Source of the DNA: Zygnema cylindricum
Lineage: Eukaryota > Streptophyta > Zygnematophyceae > Zygnematales > Zygnemataceae
NCBI GenBank assembly: GCA_037447655.1
Contig: JBBHKE010001556.1
Location: 188,001-248,000, forward strand
Direction: 5' to 3'
DNA: 60,000 nucleotides
Below the pieces are notes generated by a model that was not told where the DNA came from, did not search any database, and worked only from the letters and a program-made list of their open reading frames with translations. A program made the position numbers and the translations under genes. Positions 1 to 10,560 of the stretch are shown here, piece after piece; the first letter of the stretch is position 1, and every line of letters begins with the position of its first letter.

Positions 1-927
1 TCATAAAGCCTCCTTTTGAGTCAACATGATTACTTTCTTGTTCCTATCTCTCTCTACTTGTATTCCTCAAATATACTTGGCCTCTCCGAGGTCTTTCATC
101 TCAAATCTTGATTTTAAGGATTCGTTAATGCAGTTTATTTCACTCATATAATTGGTAATAAGTAGTAAATCATCTACATATACGGCAATATATATTACTC
201 CATCCTCCCCTTGCAATATATACACAGAGTGATCTGAACTTATCATTTTAAAACCTAGTCCTGTCAAAAACTCATCTAGCTTAAGGTTCCACATCCTTGG
301 GGCCTGCTTCAGCCCATACACGGATTTTAACAGTTTACACACTATTTCTCCTTTCTTTTTTCTTCATACATTTCTGGTTGCTGCATATATATAGTTTCTT
401 CTAACTCTCCATGCAAAAAGGTTGTTTTGACGTCCATCTGATGTACTTCTATATTCTCAATTGCAGCTAGACTTAGCAGAATTGTAACAGTTGGAAATCT
501 TACAACCGGAGAGAAACTCTGCTCAAGATCAATTCCCTCTTTGAAATTGTAACTTTTAGCCACAAATCTGGCCTTACACCTTTGAATTGTGCCATCCGGG
601 TTTAATTTTACCTTTAACGCCCACTTACTCCCCATAGCTTTTTTGTTCGGAGGAAGCTCGACAAACTCCCACGTTTGAGCTTCCAGAATGGATTTCATCT
701 CGTCATTTGCTGCCTCGATCTAGTGAGTTCTTTCTGGTGATGAGAAGGCCTCCCGAATGGTCAGAGGTTTCTCCGAGGCGGTAGAGAATGCAAAGTGCGA
801 TCCAGATTGCAGACGGCTGGTAGATCTCCTAGATGTCTGGCATTCTTTGTCTGTCGTGGAGCCAGATGTGTGTCCTCCAAGAGTGGTGCAGCTGGCTCGA
901 AGGGAGCCGTAAGATGGACTTGAGGGT
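1..927 (-). pseudogene. C1 integrase-RT linker and reverse transcriptase, broken
   Basis: Reading right to left: a Ser/Thr-rich linker (about 927-720), an in-frame TAG just before AANDEMKSI where B has a Trp codon, then the RT N-terminus (698-342: WEFVELPPNKK, KARFVAK, MDVKTTFLHGELEE). A stop and frameshift near 342 follow, then RT fingers and palm (342-67) with YGLKQAPRMWN and the catalytic AVYVDDLL motif. Another stop interrupts EAKYI*GIQVERD near 66. The remaining RT and RNase H lie outside the window. Similarity is closest to B RT. It is the downstream part of the gene whose gag lies at 13605. Confidence 0.85.
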
Positions 928-2107
928 TGAAATTCTATGGGCTCCATTGCCACACAGAATTCGAAGGTCGAAAGAAAGCTAATCTAGATAGTGCCGACTC
1001 CAACTTGATATAAACCCAAATGACTGACCCCTTGACAATCAAAACCCGAATATAGCTTCACCTCTGTGTAATAACACTTTTTGTGTGCTCAGTTCCACCA
1101 CAGAATGCAAAGAATATGAGATTCGGACACATTCACCCACTTTGACTTTCCCTAAGAAATGCAGCCACCCAGGCAGGCAAAAACTCTGACCGACTACATC
1201 TGTGTGTAGCCTGGACTCCCTTGAGTCCGCAGCATCAAGAATCACTGAAATTGGTATACTGAGTTAATAGTTATGGCTAGCCAAAGTTTGCCATTTATAC
1301 AAGGTGCTCTCTGGGAGAGGCGGCTACCTACCCAAAAATTCTAAGTCCTAGCCCCTCTCTAAACCCCTTCTACTGAATTACGGCGCCAATCACAGGACTG
1401 TAGCGTACAGAAAAGTACAAGCGCCGGAGTACTTTTTGTACGGCAACTGTACGACAGGACCATACAGGTGACAAATGTCACATCCAGATTTGTTATCTTG
1501 CGTTCCGAAGATTCCGCAATCCTCCAGCGCATTTCCACGTGTCATCCGGAGTGGCGGCGCCAGAAAACGCCAAGGCGGCCATTCCGGAATCTCGGCTCGC
1601 ACCACGGCCGTCGATTAAATCCGGCATTCAATTCAACCCGTCGAAAATATATGCGCGGGATTTGTTTCGCCGTCGAAACAAATGCGCGGTATTAGTTTCG
1701 TGTAAACCATACTACTCTAAATTGTATCTATGTACTAAGTCGTTAAATGAATTCGTCTACACGTATCTGTTTATATAATTATCAAACCTCATACGTCCTA
1801 GCACTAGTCTTAGACTAAATGGTTAAAGCTAACGGCTACAGGTTGTTTGACGGACTGTAGGTACCAAGATCAAATCCTGGATCCGTCAAATACCTTTATA
1901 GTAAACATACCATTATCTACTCCTGTCTCTCTAGATAGCTTAGGTAGCCATGGCTCTAGCTCCCTCTCTAGCCTTCAGTGACTACAACAAGTGTGGGGGC
2001 TTAGTGACTACAACAAGTGTGGGGGCTTAGAGAAGGGAGTCAGAGGCAGACTGCCTCTGCGTTTTCCTATCCTAAATAAAGACCTAGAAAATACTCAAAT
2101 ATGAACA
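928..2107 (-). repeat. TG1 3' LTR
   Basis: 1180 bp, TG...CA ends (TGTTCATATTTG on minus; TGAAATTC on plus at 928). Contains a 9-bp inverted repeat CAGAGGCAG/CTGCCTCTG at about 2041-2059 and the antisense tRNA-like module at about 1808-1890. A private tandem duplication near 1981-2030 (GACTACAACAAGTGTGGGGG twice) is missing from the other LTR. Confidence 0.85.
1808..1890 (+). other. tRNA-like module in TG1 3' LTR, antisense to the element
   Basis: On the plus strand: a D-arm-like AATGGTTAAAGC, a stem CTACAG...CTGTAG, then a T-arm-like hairpin with a 7-nt ATCAAAT loop between CCAAG and CCTGG. The same arrangement recurs, always antisense, in the LTRs of D, E and TG2, with the stem written CTACCG...CGGTAG in D. 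No acceptor stem pairs fully, so this is not a tRNA gene. It may be a tRNA-derived SINE relic or a structured antisense transcript. Confidence 0.5.
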
Positions 2108-2125
2108 CTCCCCTTATTTTCTAGT

Positions 2126-2662
2126 CTATTTTCTTTTAATTCTTATAATCAAATAAGCAAACATTCCCTTCCCCTTTTCTTTTTCCTTTTCGTTTTCCTT
2201 TTGTTTTTCATAAAACTTTAAGACAACACCCTCATATTTAGTAAGGTCCATTGAATTAGCTGAAGTAAACATTCCATCTAGTTGATCATACATTTTATTT
2301 AGCATCCCACTTTTCATAAATCTGAGCAAAGATATTATCCACCTCATCTCTTTTCCATCCACACAAAAACCGATTTCCCTCTTACAATTCAACCTGCCAG
2401 CCCCATCTCGAATCTGCAACACACACCCCGATGTTATCCCTTTTACAGGCACACCTTCATAAATGGCATCACTCCTATTAGTGATGTCAAAGCCATTACC
2501 CCCCAAACTTATCCTTAAATCAAGAGTCCCCACTAAGTTCCTCATAAAACCTACATCTTCTGTACTCATATTTTTGTCCATGATACTCTTCCCATTTTCT
2601 GGTTTTTCCTCACTCTCTCCCATGGAGATCTTTCCACTCTCACTTTCTAAGTTTATTCGCAA
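2126..2662 (-). pseudogene. TG1 C-terminal part: RNase H relic with Lys-rich tail
   Basis: Codes on minus for a serine/glutamate-rich stretch, then a relic alignable with Copia RNase H: RNLVGTLDLRISLGGNGFDIT, RSDAIYEGVPV, SGCVLQIRDGAG, ending in a Lys/Glu-rich tail. The glutamate of the usual MEAEY motif is replaced (VDGKEMRW), so RNase H catalysis is not expected. It corresponds to residues about 490-650 of the TG2 protein. A frame break between 2662 and 2783 separates it from gag. Retention of this catalytically dead domain in both TG copies suggests either passive fixation in the founder or a structural role; sequence alone cannot separate these. Confidence 0.75.
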
Positions 2663-2782
2663 TAAATATTTCTCTTACCCAAAACCTTTCATTAAATATT
2701 TCTCTTCTCCCCTATCTTTTAAAACCCCTTCTAGTTTCACATTCTCTCTTTCCTCAGAATCCGTTGATGTCTCCCTTTCCGA

Positions 2783-4090
2783 TCAGTTTTCTGTTTTTAA
2801 AATATCTATAAAATTATCCTCATTAATTTTAACTCTCCCATTTTCACTTATGGATCCTAGATCTGTCTTTCTCATTTGAAAGTCATCCACTCTACACTCC
2901 TCGACATCCTTAAGTACCTCCTCTCTCTTTACTTCCCTTATACCTCCAGAAGCACACTGTTGCCTTCGTGGAATTTCTGTGTACTTTTCTTTCTTCTCCA
3001 TTCTACCGATATGAAGAAGCTCCCAAATTTCTTCATCCTCTTTCTCCTCTTCCCCTTCTTCCTCCTCATTCACATACCAACTTCTAAGTTCTTCCAAACA
3101 AGGACACTCATCCATATAGTGACCCGGTTTCCTACATGCGAAGCAAACCCCCTTTTTCAAAGTTTCCCTTTCTTTTCCTCTCCCTCTCTTTCCACCGAAG
3201 TTTCGATAAGGTTTACCTTTGTCTTTCTTCCGCTCATCACGCTTCCGCTCGTCACGGCGGTTCCTCACATCATGCTTCCGCCAGTCACCACCAACTGTAA
3301 ATGTAGCCCCATTTTCACTTCCCCTACGAAGCTCCAAAGTGCTTTCCCTCACAAGTATTATCCCCATGGTAATGCTCCAAGTCCATGAGGATCCATCCAT
3401 TCCCTGCATACGGTAAATGATGTCTTCGTACTCATATGGGAGTTTAATGATTATAGTATTTATCTTTCTCTCCTCAGATTCTACATATCCCGCACTAGCA
3501 AGCTCAACATATAACGCAGCAATATTATTGCAAAACTCTATCATGCTAACGCCTTTATAAACATAGGCCTCTATTTCCTGTTTTACTAACTGCTGCCTTT
3601 GTATAGTCTCACTCTTATAAATCTGAATTAGTGTTTCCCACATTTTCGAAGACTCGGTTAGATTTAAAAGAGTGATAGCTATGGACTTAGACACATATCT
3701 AAGTATGAGATGTTTTGTTATAGTGTTTTTATATTCCCAAATTTTCCTGTCATTTTCTTCAGTTTTTGGTTCAGTTATAACCTCCACAAGTGGAACCATA
3801 GCCGAGAGCCTAGCTCCCCTCACCATCGGTGTCCCTTTATCCTTCTCCCCTTTTCCCCTTCCATGGTAATGATTTTCCCTTCACCTTCCGTTGCATCTTT
3901 ACTCCGATTGGTTCTCTGGAAAGCCCAGATGATTCTCCATAGTGAGTTCCTCCACGGCCCGGTGGCGGACACCTCATTTGTCCTGAAACAATTCCCCATA
4001 AGTGCTTCTCAAAAAGGAATCCCTCCATCGTGAACCCCCAATAAGTGAAGTCTTTTCATCAAACATATGCACCCTAGATGGTGGGCCCAT
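2783..4090 (-). pseudogene. TG1 gag (retrotransposon nucleocapsid), frameshifted
   Basis: Gag starts at the ATG (4090-4088) inside the PBS and begins MGPPSRV. The first 80 or so codons are out of frame with the main ORF (2783-3826, 347 codons), which carries the capsid-like region (SETIQRQQLVKQEIEAYVYKG, KLPYEYEDIIYRMQG) and one CCHC zinc knuckle, CFACRKPGHYMDEC (spacing C-X2-C-X4-H-X4-C). It ends in an acidic stretch and QQCASGGIRE, which in autonomous D lies just before the protease. Instead of a protease, a relic resembling the integrase C-terminus follows (CRVDDFQMRKTD). Gag packages element RNA in virus-like particles; this copy cannot make full-length protein. Confidence 0.82.
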
Positions 4091-4094
4091 AACT
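4079..4094 (-). other. TG1 primer-binding site, half-tRNA type, contains gag ATG
   Basis: Minus strand reads AGTTATGGGCCCACC immediately after the LTR end ...TTTCA. It is complementary, apart from the first base, to the anticodon arm of initiator tRNA-Met rather than to a tRNA 3' end, as in Drosophila copia, which is primed by a tRNA 5' half. The ATG of gag is the complement of the CAU anticodon. Confidence 0.75.
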
Positions 4095-5309
4095 TGAAAT
4101 TCTATGGGGTCCATTGCCACACAGAATTCGCAAGTCCAAAGGAAGCTTATCTAGATAGTGCCGACTCCAACTTGATATAAACCCAAATGATTGACCCCTT
4201 GACATTCAGAACCCGAATATAGCTTCACCCCTGTGTAATAACACTTTTCGTGTGCTCAGTTCCACCACAGAATGCAAAGTTAAAATATGAGATTTGGACA
4301 CATTCACCCACTTTGACTTTCCCTAAGAAATGCAGCCACCCAGGACCGCAAAAACTCTGACCGACTACATCCGTGTGTAGCTTGGACTCCCCTGAGTCCG
4401 CAGCATCAAGAATCATTGAAATTGGTCAACTGAGTTAACAGTTATGGCTAGCCAAAGTTTGCCATTTATACAAGGTGCTCTCTGAGAGAGGCACTACCCA
4501 AAAATTCTAAGTCCTAGCCCCTCTCTAAACCCCTTCTACTGAATTACGGCGCCAATCACAGGACTGTACCGTATTGAAAAGTACAGGCTCCGGAGTACTT
4601 TCTGTACGGCAACTGTACGATAAGACCATACAGGTGACAAATGTCACATCCAGATTTGTTCTCTTGCGTTCCGGAGATTCTGCAATCCTTTAGCGCATTT
4701 CCACGTGTCATCCGTAGTGGCGGCGTTAGAAAACGCCAAGGCGGCCATTTCAGAATCTCGGCTCGCACTAGGCCGTCGATTAAATCCGACATTCAATTCA
4801 ACCCTTCGAAAATATGTGCGCGGTATTTGTTTCGCCGTCGAAACAAATGCGCGGTATTAGTTTCGCGTAAACCATACTACTCTAAACTGTATCTATGTAC
4901 TAAGTCGTTAAATGAATTCGTCTATATGTATCTGTTTATATAATCATCAAACCTCATACGTCCTAGCACTAGTCTTAGACTAAATGGTTAAAGCTAACGG
5001 CTACAGGTTGTTTGACGGACGGTAGGTACCAAGATCAAATCCTGGATATGTCAAATACCTTTTTAGTAAACATACCATTATCTACTCCTGTCTCTCTAGA
5101 GAGCTTGGATCTGTCAAATACCTTTTTAGTAAACATACCATTATCTACTCCTGTCTCTCTGGAGAGCTTAGGCAGCCATGGCTCTAGCTCCCTCTCCAGC
5201 CTTCAATGACTACAACAAGTGTGTGGGCTTAGAGATGGGAGTCAGAGGCAGACTGCCTCTGCTTTTTCCTATCCTAAATAAAGACCTAGAGAATACTCAA
5301 ATATCAACA
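4095..5309 (-). repeat. TG1 5' LTR
   Basis: 1215 bp, about 35 bp longer than the 3' LTR mainly through a tandem duplication of about 65 bp near 5040-5165 (GTCAAATACCTTTTTAGTAA twice). The antisense tRNA-like module is at about 4974-5053. Multiple substitutions against the 3' LTR indicate age. Confidence 0.85.
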
Positions 5310-5314
5310 AGGGT

Positions 5315-5599
5315 CCGTGGACAAAGTCTCCATAGGTGGCTGCTGAGGAACTTGAAAGCAAATTGTCTTCTTTGTGTTAAAGATGATATAATCGTGCAAT
5401 TTTTCTTCCGCCGGTTTATCTTTTATGGTGAAATAATCAACCGATTCTCTTTCATTTTTTATAATGATATTCTTTGACACAACTACTTTTTGTTATCAAA
5501 TACATACACCCTATACCCCTTATAGTTATCATCATATCCCATTAGAATACTCGGTAAGCCTTTCGGTTCCATTTTCCAAGGGTTTTGTGATGTTTTAAG
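5315..5599 (-). pseudogene. C1 integrase C-terminal segment
   Basis: Piece of C1 between the TG1 and B insertions. On minus it encodes KTSQNPWKMEPKGLPSILMG, then GYDDNYKGYRVYVFDNKK, the conserved Copia post-catalytic integrase segment (compare KLDPKGKPRYQLGYDEDVKG in D). The preceding codons (SKCFIL) are at 11349 on the other side of B, and the reading continues exactly through the TTAAG target site. A stop follows DNKK near 5483. Confidence 0.82.
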
Positions 5600-6449
5600 T
5601 GTTGTTTTGAGGCAACTACTGGTACTAAAGATGAAGAAGAAGCAGCAGTAGTAGTCATTGTAGAACAAATCAAGAGAGGAAGCTTCCACAAATACCGATG
5701 GCAAAACTACAACTTTGACAGACAATAACTTTGAACATGGGAACATAATAGTCCTACAAATATACCACATTGTAGATATCATACAAAAGAACATACACAT
5801 AAAATTTCACTTAATTATGCTAATAAATCTGTGAGATATTTAGAGGTGAATTTTTATAAAAATTTGAATGTACAATTTTTCATATCATTTGTTCCTAATA
5901 AATCAAATTTACTAAATCCTACTTTTTATACACTGAAACTACACTAAGCTGTATGGAGGCATTCCAGCCGTACATCTCACATTCTAACACAACAAATACT
6001 GTGAGTATACATGTATACTGAAGGTATATCATAAATCACATTCTCAACACTAAACAACTAATTCACTATAGACAAAATTTTGTTCTACCAAATATTTAAA
6101 CCGAAGTTCCGTCAATGTAAACTGATCGTGATATATTCATGACTCGTCAGCATTTGTTGGCGGCGGCTGTCAGCCGTCTAATTAGAGGATTTGGCACCAT
6201 AGATGTGACTCCACGAAGTACCGTGGTCCCGCCAAATTTCCGTATGTCCACGGAGGACATACTCACGCATTTCTCTAACGTGACGAGGCGTGTCCCAAGT
6301 GTGAATGAACCGTGAATTCCCAACTTCACTGTCACACTAATTTTGGTAAGTATCGAACCGAACTCAACCAAAAATAACTTAAGTCCTGAACATCTCTCTC
6401 TCCCTCACAGCTGAGGCATAGAGAGGACTTAAGCTTTCTAAAAACAACA
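5600..6449 (-). repeat. B 3' LTR
   Basis: 850 bp, matches 10502-11348 throughout with scattered substitutions. The left end includes a copy of the gag start region (poly-Ser codons near 5630-5660), because in this family the LTR encodes the first 20 gag codons. The sequence ATTTAGGGGAG at 6450-6460 (minus) is the adjacent polypurine tract. Confidence 0.85.
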
Positions 6450-6507
6450 CTCCCCTAAATCTTTAGACTCTGCTAGTCACTTAGTCCACCTGCCTCTCTA
6501 CACAACT

Positions 6508-7224
6508 TCAATTTGGGTGCAGGTAAGGGATTTGCTCATCCGGTAAATAACTTAATTTTAGGACTTTTCCCATCACCTTTTCTCTTACAAAATGTAGCTT
6601 AATATCAATGTGCTTACTCTTAATGTGATGACTGGGATTAGATGCAATAGCGATTGCTACCTGGATGTCACACCACACTATCTGTGGTCCTGATTGCAAA
6701 AAGAGAAGCTCTTGGAGAAGAGACTTTACCCAAAGTAACTCCTTAATTGCCGAGCCGGCAACCATGGTAGACTGAGCAATTACCTTCTGAAGTTTGCTGC
6801 TCCAGCAGCAAGTTCCACTTCCGATCTTTAGAATGTATCCGGTGGTGGAGCGACGGCTGGGCATATCTCTGTAGCTCGCATCGCTCCATGTATGAATTTT
6901 GACTGCCTCTCCACCGAGAGAGAGTCTAAGATTTCGAGTTCTTGCAAGATAACGAAGAACTCTCTTTGCTGCCTCATAGTCTGACTTCCTCGGATTTTGC
7001 AAGCTTCGGCTCAAGGCTCCAACTGCGGCTGCGATGTCCGGACGAGTAAAATTCATGAAATGGATGAGGCTTCGGAAAATATGCTTGTAAGGAATGGAGG
7101 ACATAAAATCTGCCTCCCTTGAATCCAAAAAATCATCAACTAAAACACCACCACCATCCATTTCCGTACCCTCCAACTTCTGCCTGAATTCCATAGGGGT
7201 GGCACTCCCCTTTGCTTCTGACAT
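6508..7224 (-). pseudogene. B RNase H and RT connection, catalytically altered
   Basis: Open frame of 238 codons: AKGSATPMEFRQKLEG, the RT thumb/connection, SLIHFMNFTRPDIAAAVGAL, then RNase H with HTWSDASYRD (first Asp present), CCWSSKLQKVIAQSTMVAGS where the usual MEAEY glutamate is lost, and CDIQVAIAIA in place of CDNQAAI. It ends YLPDEQIPYLHPN, just before the PPT. RNase H normally removes RNA from the hybrid during reverse transcription; the missing glutamate predicts loss of activity. The frame upstream toward RT is broken by stops. Confidence 0.85.
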
Positions 7225-7975
7225 ACCAAACTTTTATAGCATGTTCTAGATTGGTTTTTTCTGAGTTAGATAAATAATTCTTTGTTTCCTATCTCTTTCT
7301 ACCTGAATTCGTAAAATATACTTAGCCTCACCCAAGTCCTTCATTTCAAACCGAGAATTTAGATCTGATTTTATTTTATTAATTTCATTGATGGATTTGC
7401 TAATCTACAACAAATCATCTACATATACTGCCACATAAATCACTCCATCCTCACCCTGCATTACATAGATTGAGTGATCTGAACTGATCCTGGTAAAGCC
7501 AAGATTCGTTAAAAACTCATCTAATCTTCAAGTTCCATTGTCTTTGAGCTTGTTTCAGACCATACAAGGACATCAACAGTTTACAGACCAGATTTTCTTT
7601 CCCTTTTTCTGCATACTTCTCTGGCCGCTTCATATAAATTACTTCTTGCAAATCAACATGCAAGAAAGTCGTCTTAACGTTCATCTGATGCAATTCCATA
7701 TCCTCTATTGCAGCAAGAGACAGCAAAACTCTAAAAGTAGGAAAGCGAACAACAGGAGAGAAGGTCTCTTCATAATCATTTCTCTCCTTCTAACTAAATC
7801 CCTTAGCCACCAGTCTAGCTTTATATCTCTCAATTGTATTATCAGGGTTCAATTTTAATTTGAAGACCCACTTACAACTGATAGCTTTCCGGTTCGGTGG
7901 GAGCTCCACAAGTTCCCAAGTTTGGGCTTCCATAATTGACTTTATCTCATCATTTGCAGCCGAGATCCAATGATC
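7225..7975 (-). pseudogene. B reverse transcriptase, fragmented
   Basis: From 7975 leftward: AANDEIKSIMEAQTWELVEL, CKWVFKLKLNPDNTIERYKA, a stop after LVAKGF, FSPVVRFPTFRVLLSLAAIE, MNVKTTFLHVDLQEVIYMKR, YGLKQAQRQWNLK, a stop after NLKIR, then RISSDHSIYVMQGEDGVIYV and AVYVDDLL with a stop directly after the active-site motif. At least three stops. The polymerase motif YVDD is itself intact. Family assignment to Copia RT is clear. Confidence 0.83.
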
Positions 7976-7979
7976 CTTT

Positions 7980-9056
7980 TCATAAACGGAAAAAGCTTCT
8001 TAAATAGTAAGCGGCCTCCCCTGTGCTTGCAGAAAAATCACTCTCCACTCGGTCGCCTCGAAGGCGGCTGCTTTGCCTTCTTCCCCCCGGTAAATCTGAC
8101 GCGAGATCTGTTGGTCCCCTAGTGTTCCGCAGAGGGCGTGTAGTGGTAGGAGCAGCTGCGAAAGTAGGATCTGACGGCCCAGAGACATTATGAAGAGAGG
8201 TAGAGGAAGTAGAAGGAGATGGATTAAAAGGTACCAACTCAAGAATGATATACTCTTGTATTTTCTCATTCTTTTTAGCTGCATCCATACTAAAAACATC
8301 CACAGATTGACTCTCTTCTTTAATCTAAATATTCGTGGCTGTCTGAAGGCATTCTCTCTGAGGGTTATACACTCTATAGCGTGCAGATTCATCATCATAT
8401 CCTAAGGAAAAACCAGGTACAGATTTAGGATTAAGCTTCCAATTAGGAAGATTATCTAAGATAAAGTATTTGCTACCGAAGACTCTAAAATGACCAACAT
8501 TTGGTTTTCTGCCTGTCCATACTTCATACGGTGTCTTACCCTTAACAGCTCGGGTTTCCACTCTATTTTTGATGTAGGAAGCATAATGAAAAGATTCCCC
8601 CCAAAACTTTGGATCCACACCCTTATCGGCCATCATAGAGCGAGCACATTCAGTTAAAGTCCGATTAAGTCTCTCGGCGACACCATTTTGTTCCGGTGTG
8701 TACGGAGCAGTAAATTCACGAGAGATGCCATTTTCTTTCAAGAAATCAGCAAAGGCATAGGATACATACTCTCCTCCATTTTCCGTCCGTAAAGCAAGAA
8801 TAGATTTGCGGTGATGTTTCTCCGCCCAGATTTTGTAGTGCTTAAAGTGAGTGAAGATTTCGCTTTTATAAACGACTATACCGAGAGTAGTCATCAGTAA
8901 AGGTGACAAGATAGCGGCTGCCACCAAGAGAGAGAACTTTGGAAGGGTCGAAGACATCAGAGTGAATAATACCAAGGAGATCTGTGGCTCGATGATCAGA
9001 AACTTAAGGGAAAGGAAGCTTGTGAAGCTTTCCGAGAGCAGAACCATCACAAACAT
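7980..9056 (-). pseudogene. B integrase and integrase-RT linker, broken
   Basis: The integrase catalytic part lies at 9056-8325. The second catalytic Asp, normally in RSDNGGEY, is Glu here (LRTENGGEY); the motif NGVAERLNRT with the catalytic Glu is present. The region for the first Asp is out of frame. The C-terminal part includes TRAVKGKTPYEVWTGRKPNV, FGSKYFILDNLP and a degenerate LGYDDESARYRVYN. A Ser/Pro/Thr-rich linker (8300-7980) in another frame leads to RT. Integrase inserts the cDNA; the substitution and frameshifts make this copy inactive. Confidence 0.8.
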
Positions 9057-9777
9057 GAGACTCTTTCTGACCGAGCTTGACTCCCTCTATCATATCATTC
9101 TTTATCATATTAGTAAGTCTCTCATGATGCACATGACCAAGTCTTTTATGCCACAAAACATTATCATATAGGACACTGAAGTAAGCAAAATCAATTTTAT
9201 TAGCCAGGTCCATGCGGTACAAAAAGTTTGGGCCTCTAGTTCGAACTAGAGCTACTCTTCCATCCTTGCTCACTATTTTTTTGCCATTTTTCTGGAGAAC
9301 CTCAAAGCCTTTGCTTTCAGCTACAGACGTAGAAAACAATTTTTTCTTAAACTTTAGAATATACAAGACAACGTATAGAGTTCCCTTAACAACCTTTCCA
9401 TCTATCACACAATCCAGATCCATATTTTTTTTGGCATTTGATTCAACAGCAAAGCGACAAGCATAAAAGATCTGACGTAAAGGAATAGAAGACATCTCCT
9501 TAAACGAAGACTTGTTCCAGCACATGTGTGAAGTGCTACCGCAATCCATTACCCATCCGAGGTCCTTTTGTCCTTCCATCATGTCGAGTTTGGCAAAAGC
9601 AAAGAACTCTTTGTCATCAGTTTTTGGAAAACTGGTCACATCAGGTTTTTCTTCCTCGATCTTCTTTTTCTCCAATTTCGTATCCTCCGCTGAAAAACGC
9701 AACAGTTTAATTCGGGGGTCTTTGAGGAGTGGAAGGTACGCGATGTCTCCATCCTTTCCGAAAGATACCTGTTTCAA
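9004..9777 (-). pseudogene. B protease and GAG-pre-integrase region
   Basis: 257-codon open stretch. The aspartic protease site WVMDCGSTSHMC has Cys where D-S/T-G is usual. Downstream are the pre-integrase motif LWHKRLGHVHHERLTN with the two zinc-binding His and CDGSALGK, where the second Cys of the usual C-X2-C is Ser. Loss of both the protease Thr/Ser and a zinc Cys suggests long neutral decay. The continuation into the integrase core is in another frame. Confidence 0.8.
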
Positions 9778-9780
9778 GAG

Positions 9781-10560
9781 CTTTTATATACAAAGGACAA
9801 GCTCTGAAGGAGTGACCATCAGTATAGCAATAAACACATTTCTCAAACTGAGGATTAAAGTGATTCCCTTCATATCTACTTTCTGTCTAAAATTGAGCCG
9901 TGAAGGCTACAGCTGGTTTCCCAGATCCTAAAACAGTCTGAGTGGCTTCTTCTGACAAGATAAACTCTATAGTTGTTTGCAAATTCCAAAGAGGTTTGGA
10001 AAATTTTTTCATTTCATCTGAGGCTTCTTTATATTCATTACGTAGCCCCTTTAAGAGAATCATGGCCTGATGATAAGGGAAGAAAATCCCCCCAGAACAT
10101 GCATTTTTTGACAATAACATTCGAAACCGATTAGTGTATTCCACCATGCTACCGCCTGTGTACATATACTCATAGATCTACACATATACTCATAGATCTG
10201 ACCAGCAGTTATAATCTCATGCTGGTCACTAGCTCTAACATAAGAAGATTTCAAAGCATCCCACAAATCTGATGCCTTTGTAACATTAATATATGTCATA
10301 TGCAATTCTTTTGATATCATAAGCTTGACTAAATGCAAAGCTTGGTCATTTTTCTGATCAAAGCTGGCATCAGATTCTGCCAGGGATTCATTTAACACAT
10401 CAATAAGTTTCACTTGCTTGAAGTAAGACTTAACCAAATCTGCCCAATACAGATATTCACGTCCATCAAAGACTGGAATTCGTGAAGGCGGGCCCGTGAC
10501 CTGTTGTTTTGGGGCAACTGCTGGTATTGAAGATGAAGAAGAAGCAGCAGTAGTAGTCAT
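9781..10560 (-). pseudogene. B gag with LTR-encoded N-terminus, frameshifted
   Basis: Start chosen at ATG 10560-10558 (MTTTAASSSSSIP): the first 20 codons lie in the 5' LTR (10502-10560) and codon 21 coincides with the PBS. Then VTGPPSRIPVFDGREYLYWA, a capsid-like region (LVKLMISKELHMTYINVTKA, DLWDALKSSYVRASDQHEII), MVEYTNRFRMLLSKNACSGG and a CCHC knuckle CVYCYTDGHSFRAC near 9800-9840. A direct duplication of about 20 bp at 10160-10198 (CATATACTCATAGATCT twice) shifts the frame inside gag. An upstream in-frame Met (10614) would add 18 residues, but C1 supports the later start. Confidence 0.8.

Larger units (their letters stand above)
928..5309 (-). mobile_element. TG1: pol-deleted, gag-coding Copia derivative, old copy
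   Basis: Complete element of 4382 bp with LTRs at 928-2107 and 4095-5309 and a perfect TSD AGGGT at 923-927 and 5310-5314. Internal parts in element order: PBS beside 4094, gag with zinc knuckle, short relics of integrase, RT and RNase H, a lysine-rich tail, polypurine tract (AAAATAAGGGGAG) and 3' LTR. Protease, integrase core and RT palm are absent. The architecture is the same as TG2 at 30633-35001, so this is a family and not a single deletion. The LTRs differ by indels and many substitutions, so the insertion is old. Confidence 0.88.

Noticed and set aside
1808-1890. True tRNA gene in the LTR
   Set aside because: D-arm-like and T-arm-like parts exist, but acceptor stems do not pair and the module is repeated in all related LTRs; reported as a tRNA-like module instead.
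2463-3869. Ser/Phe/Pro-rich plus-strand ORFs opposite TG1 gag
   Set aside because: Shadow frames of the minus-strand gag; same effect at 31977-33464 opposite TG2.
5600-6449. Start of a second B-type element joined to an integrase fragment
   Set aside because: The gag-start sequence here is simply the LTR-encoded part of gag; the TSD TTAAG shows it is the 3' LTR of B, and the integrase fragment belongs to C1.
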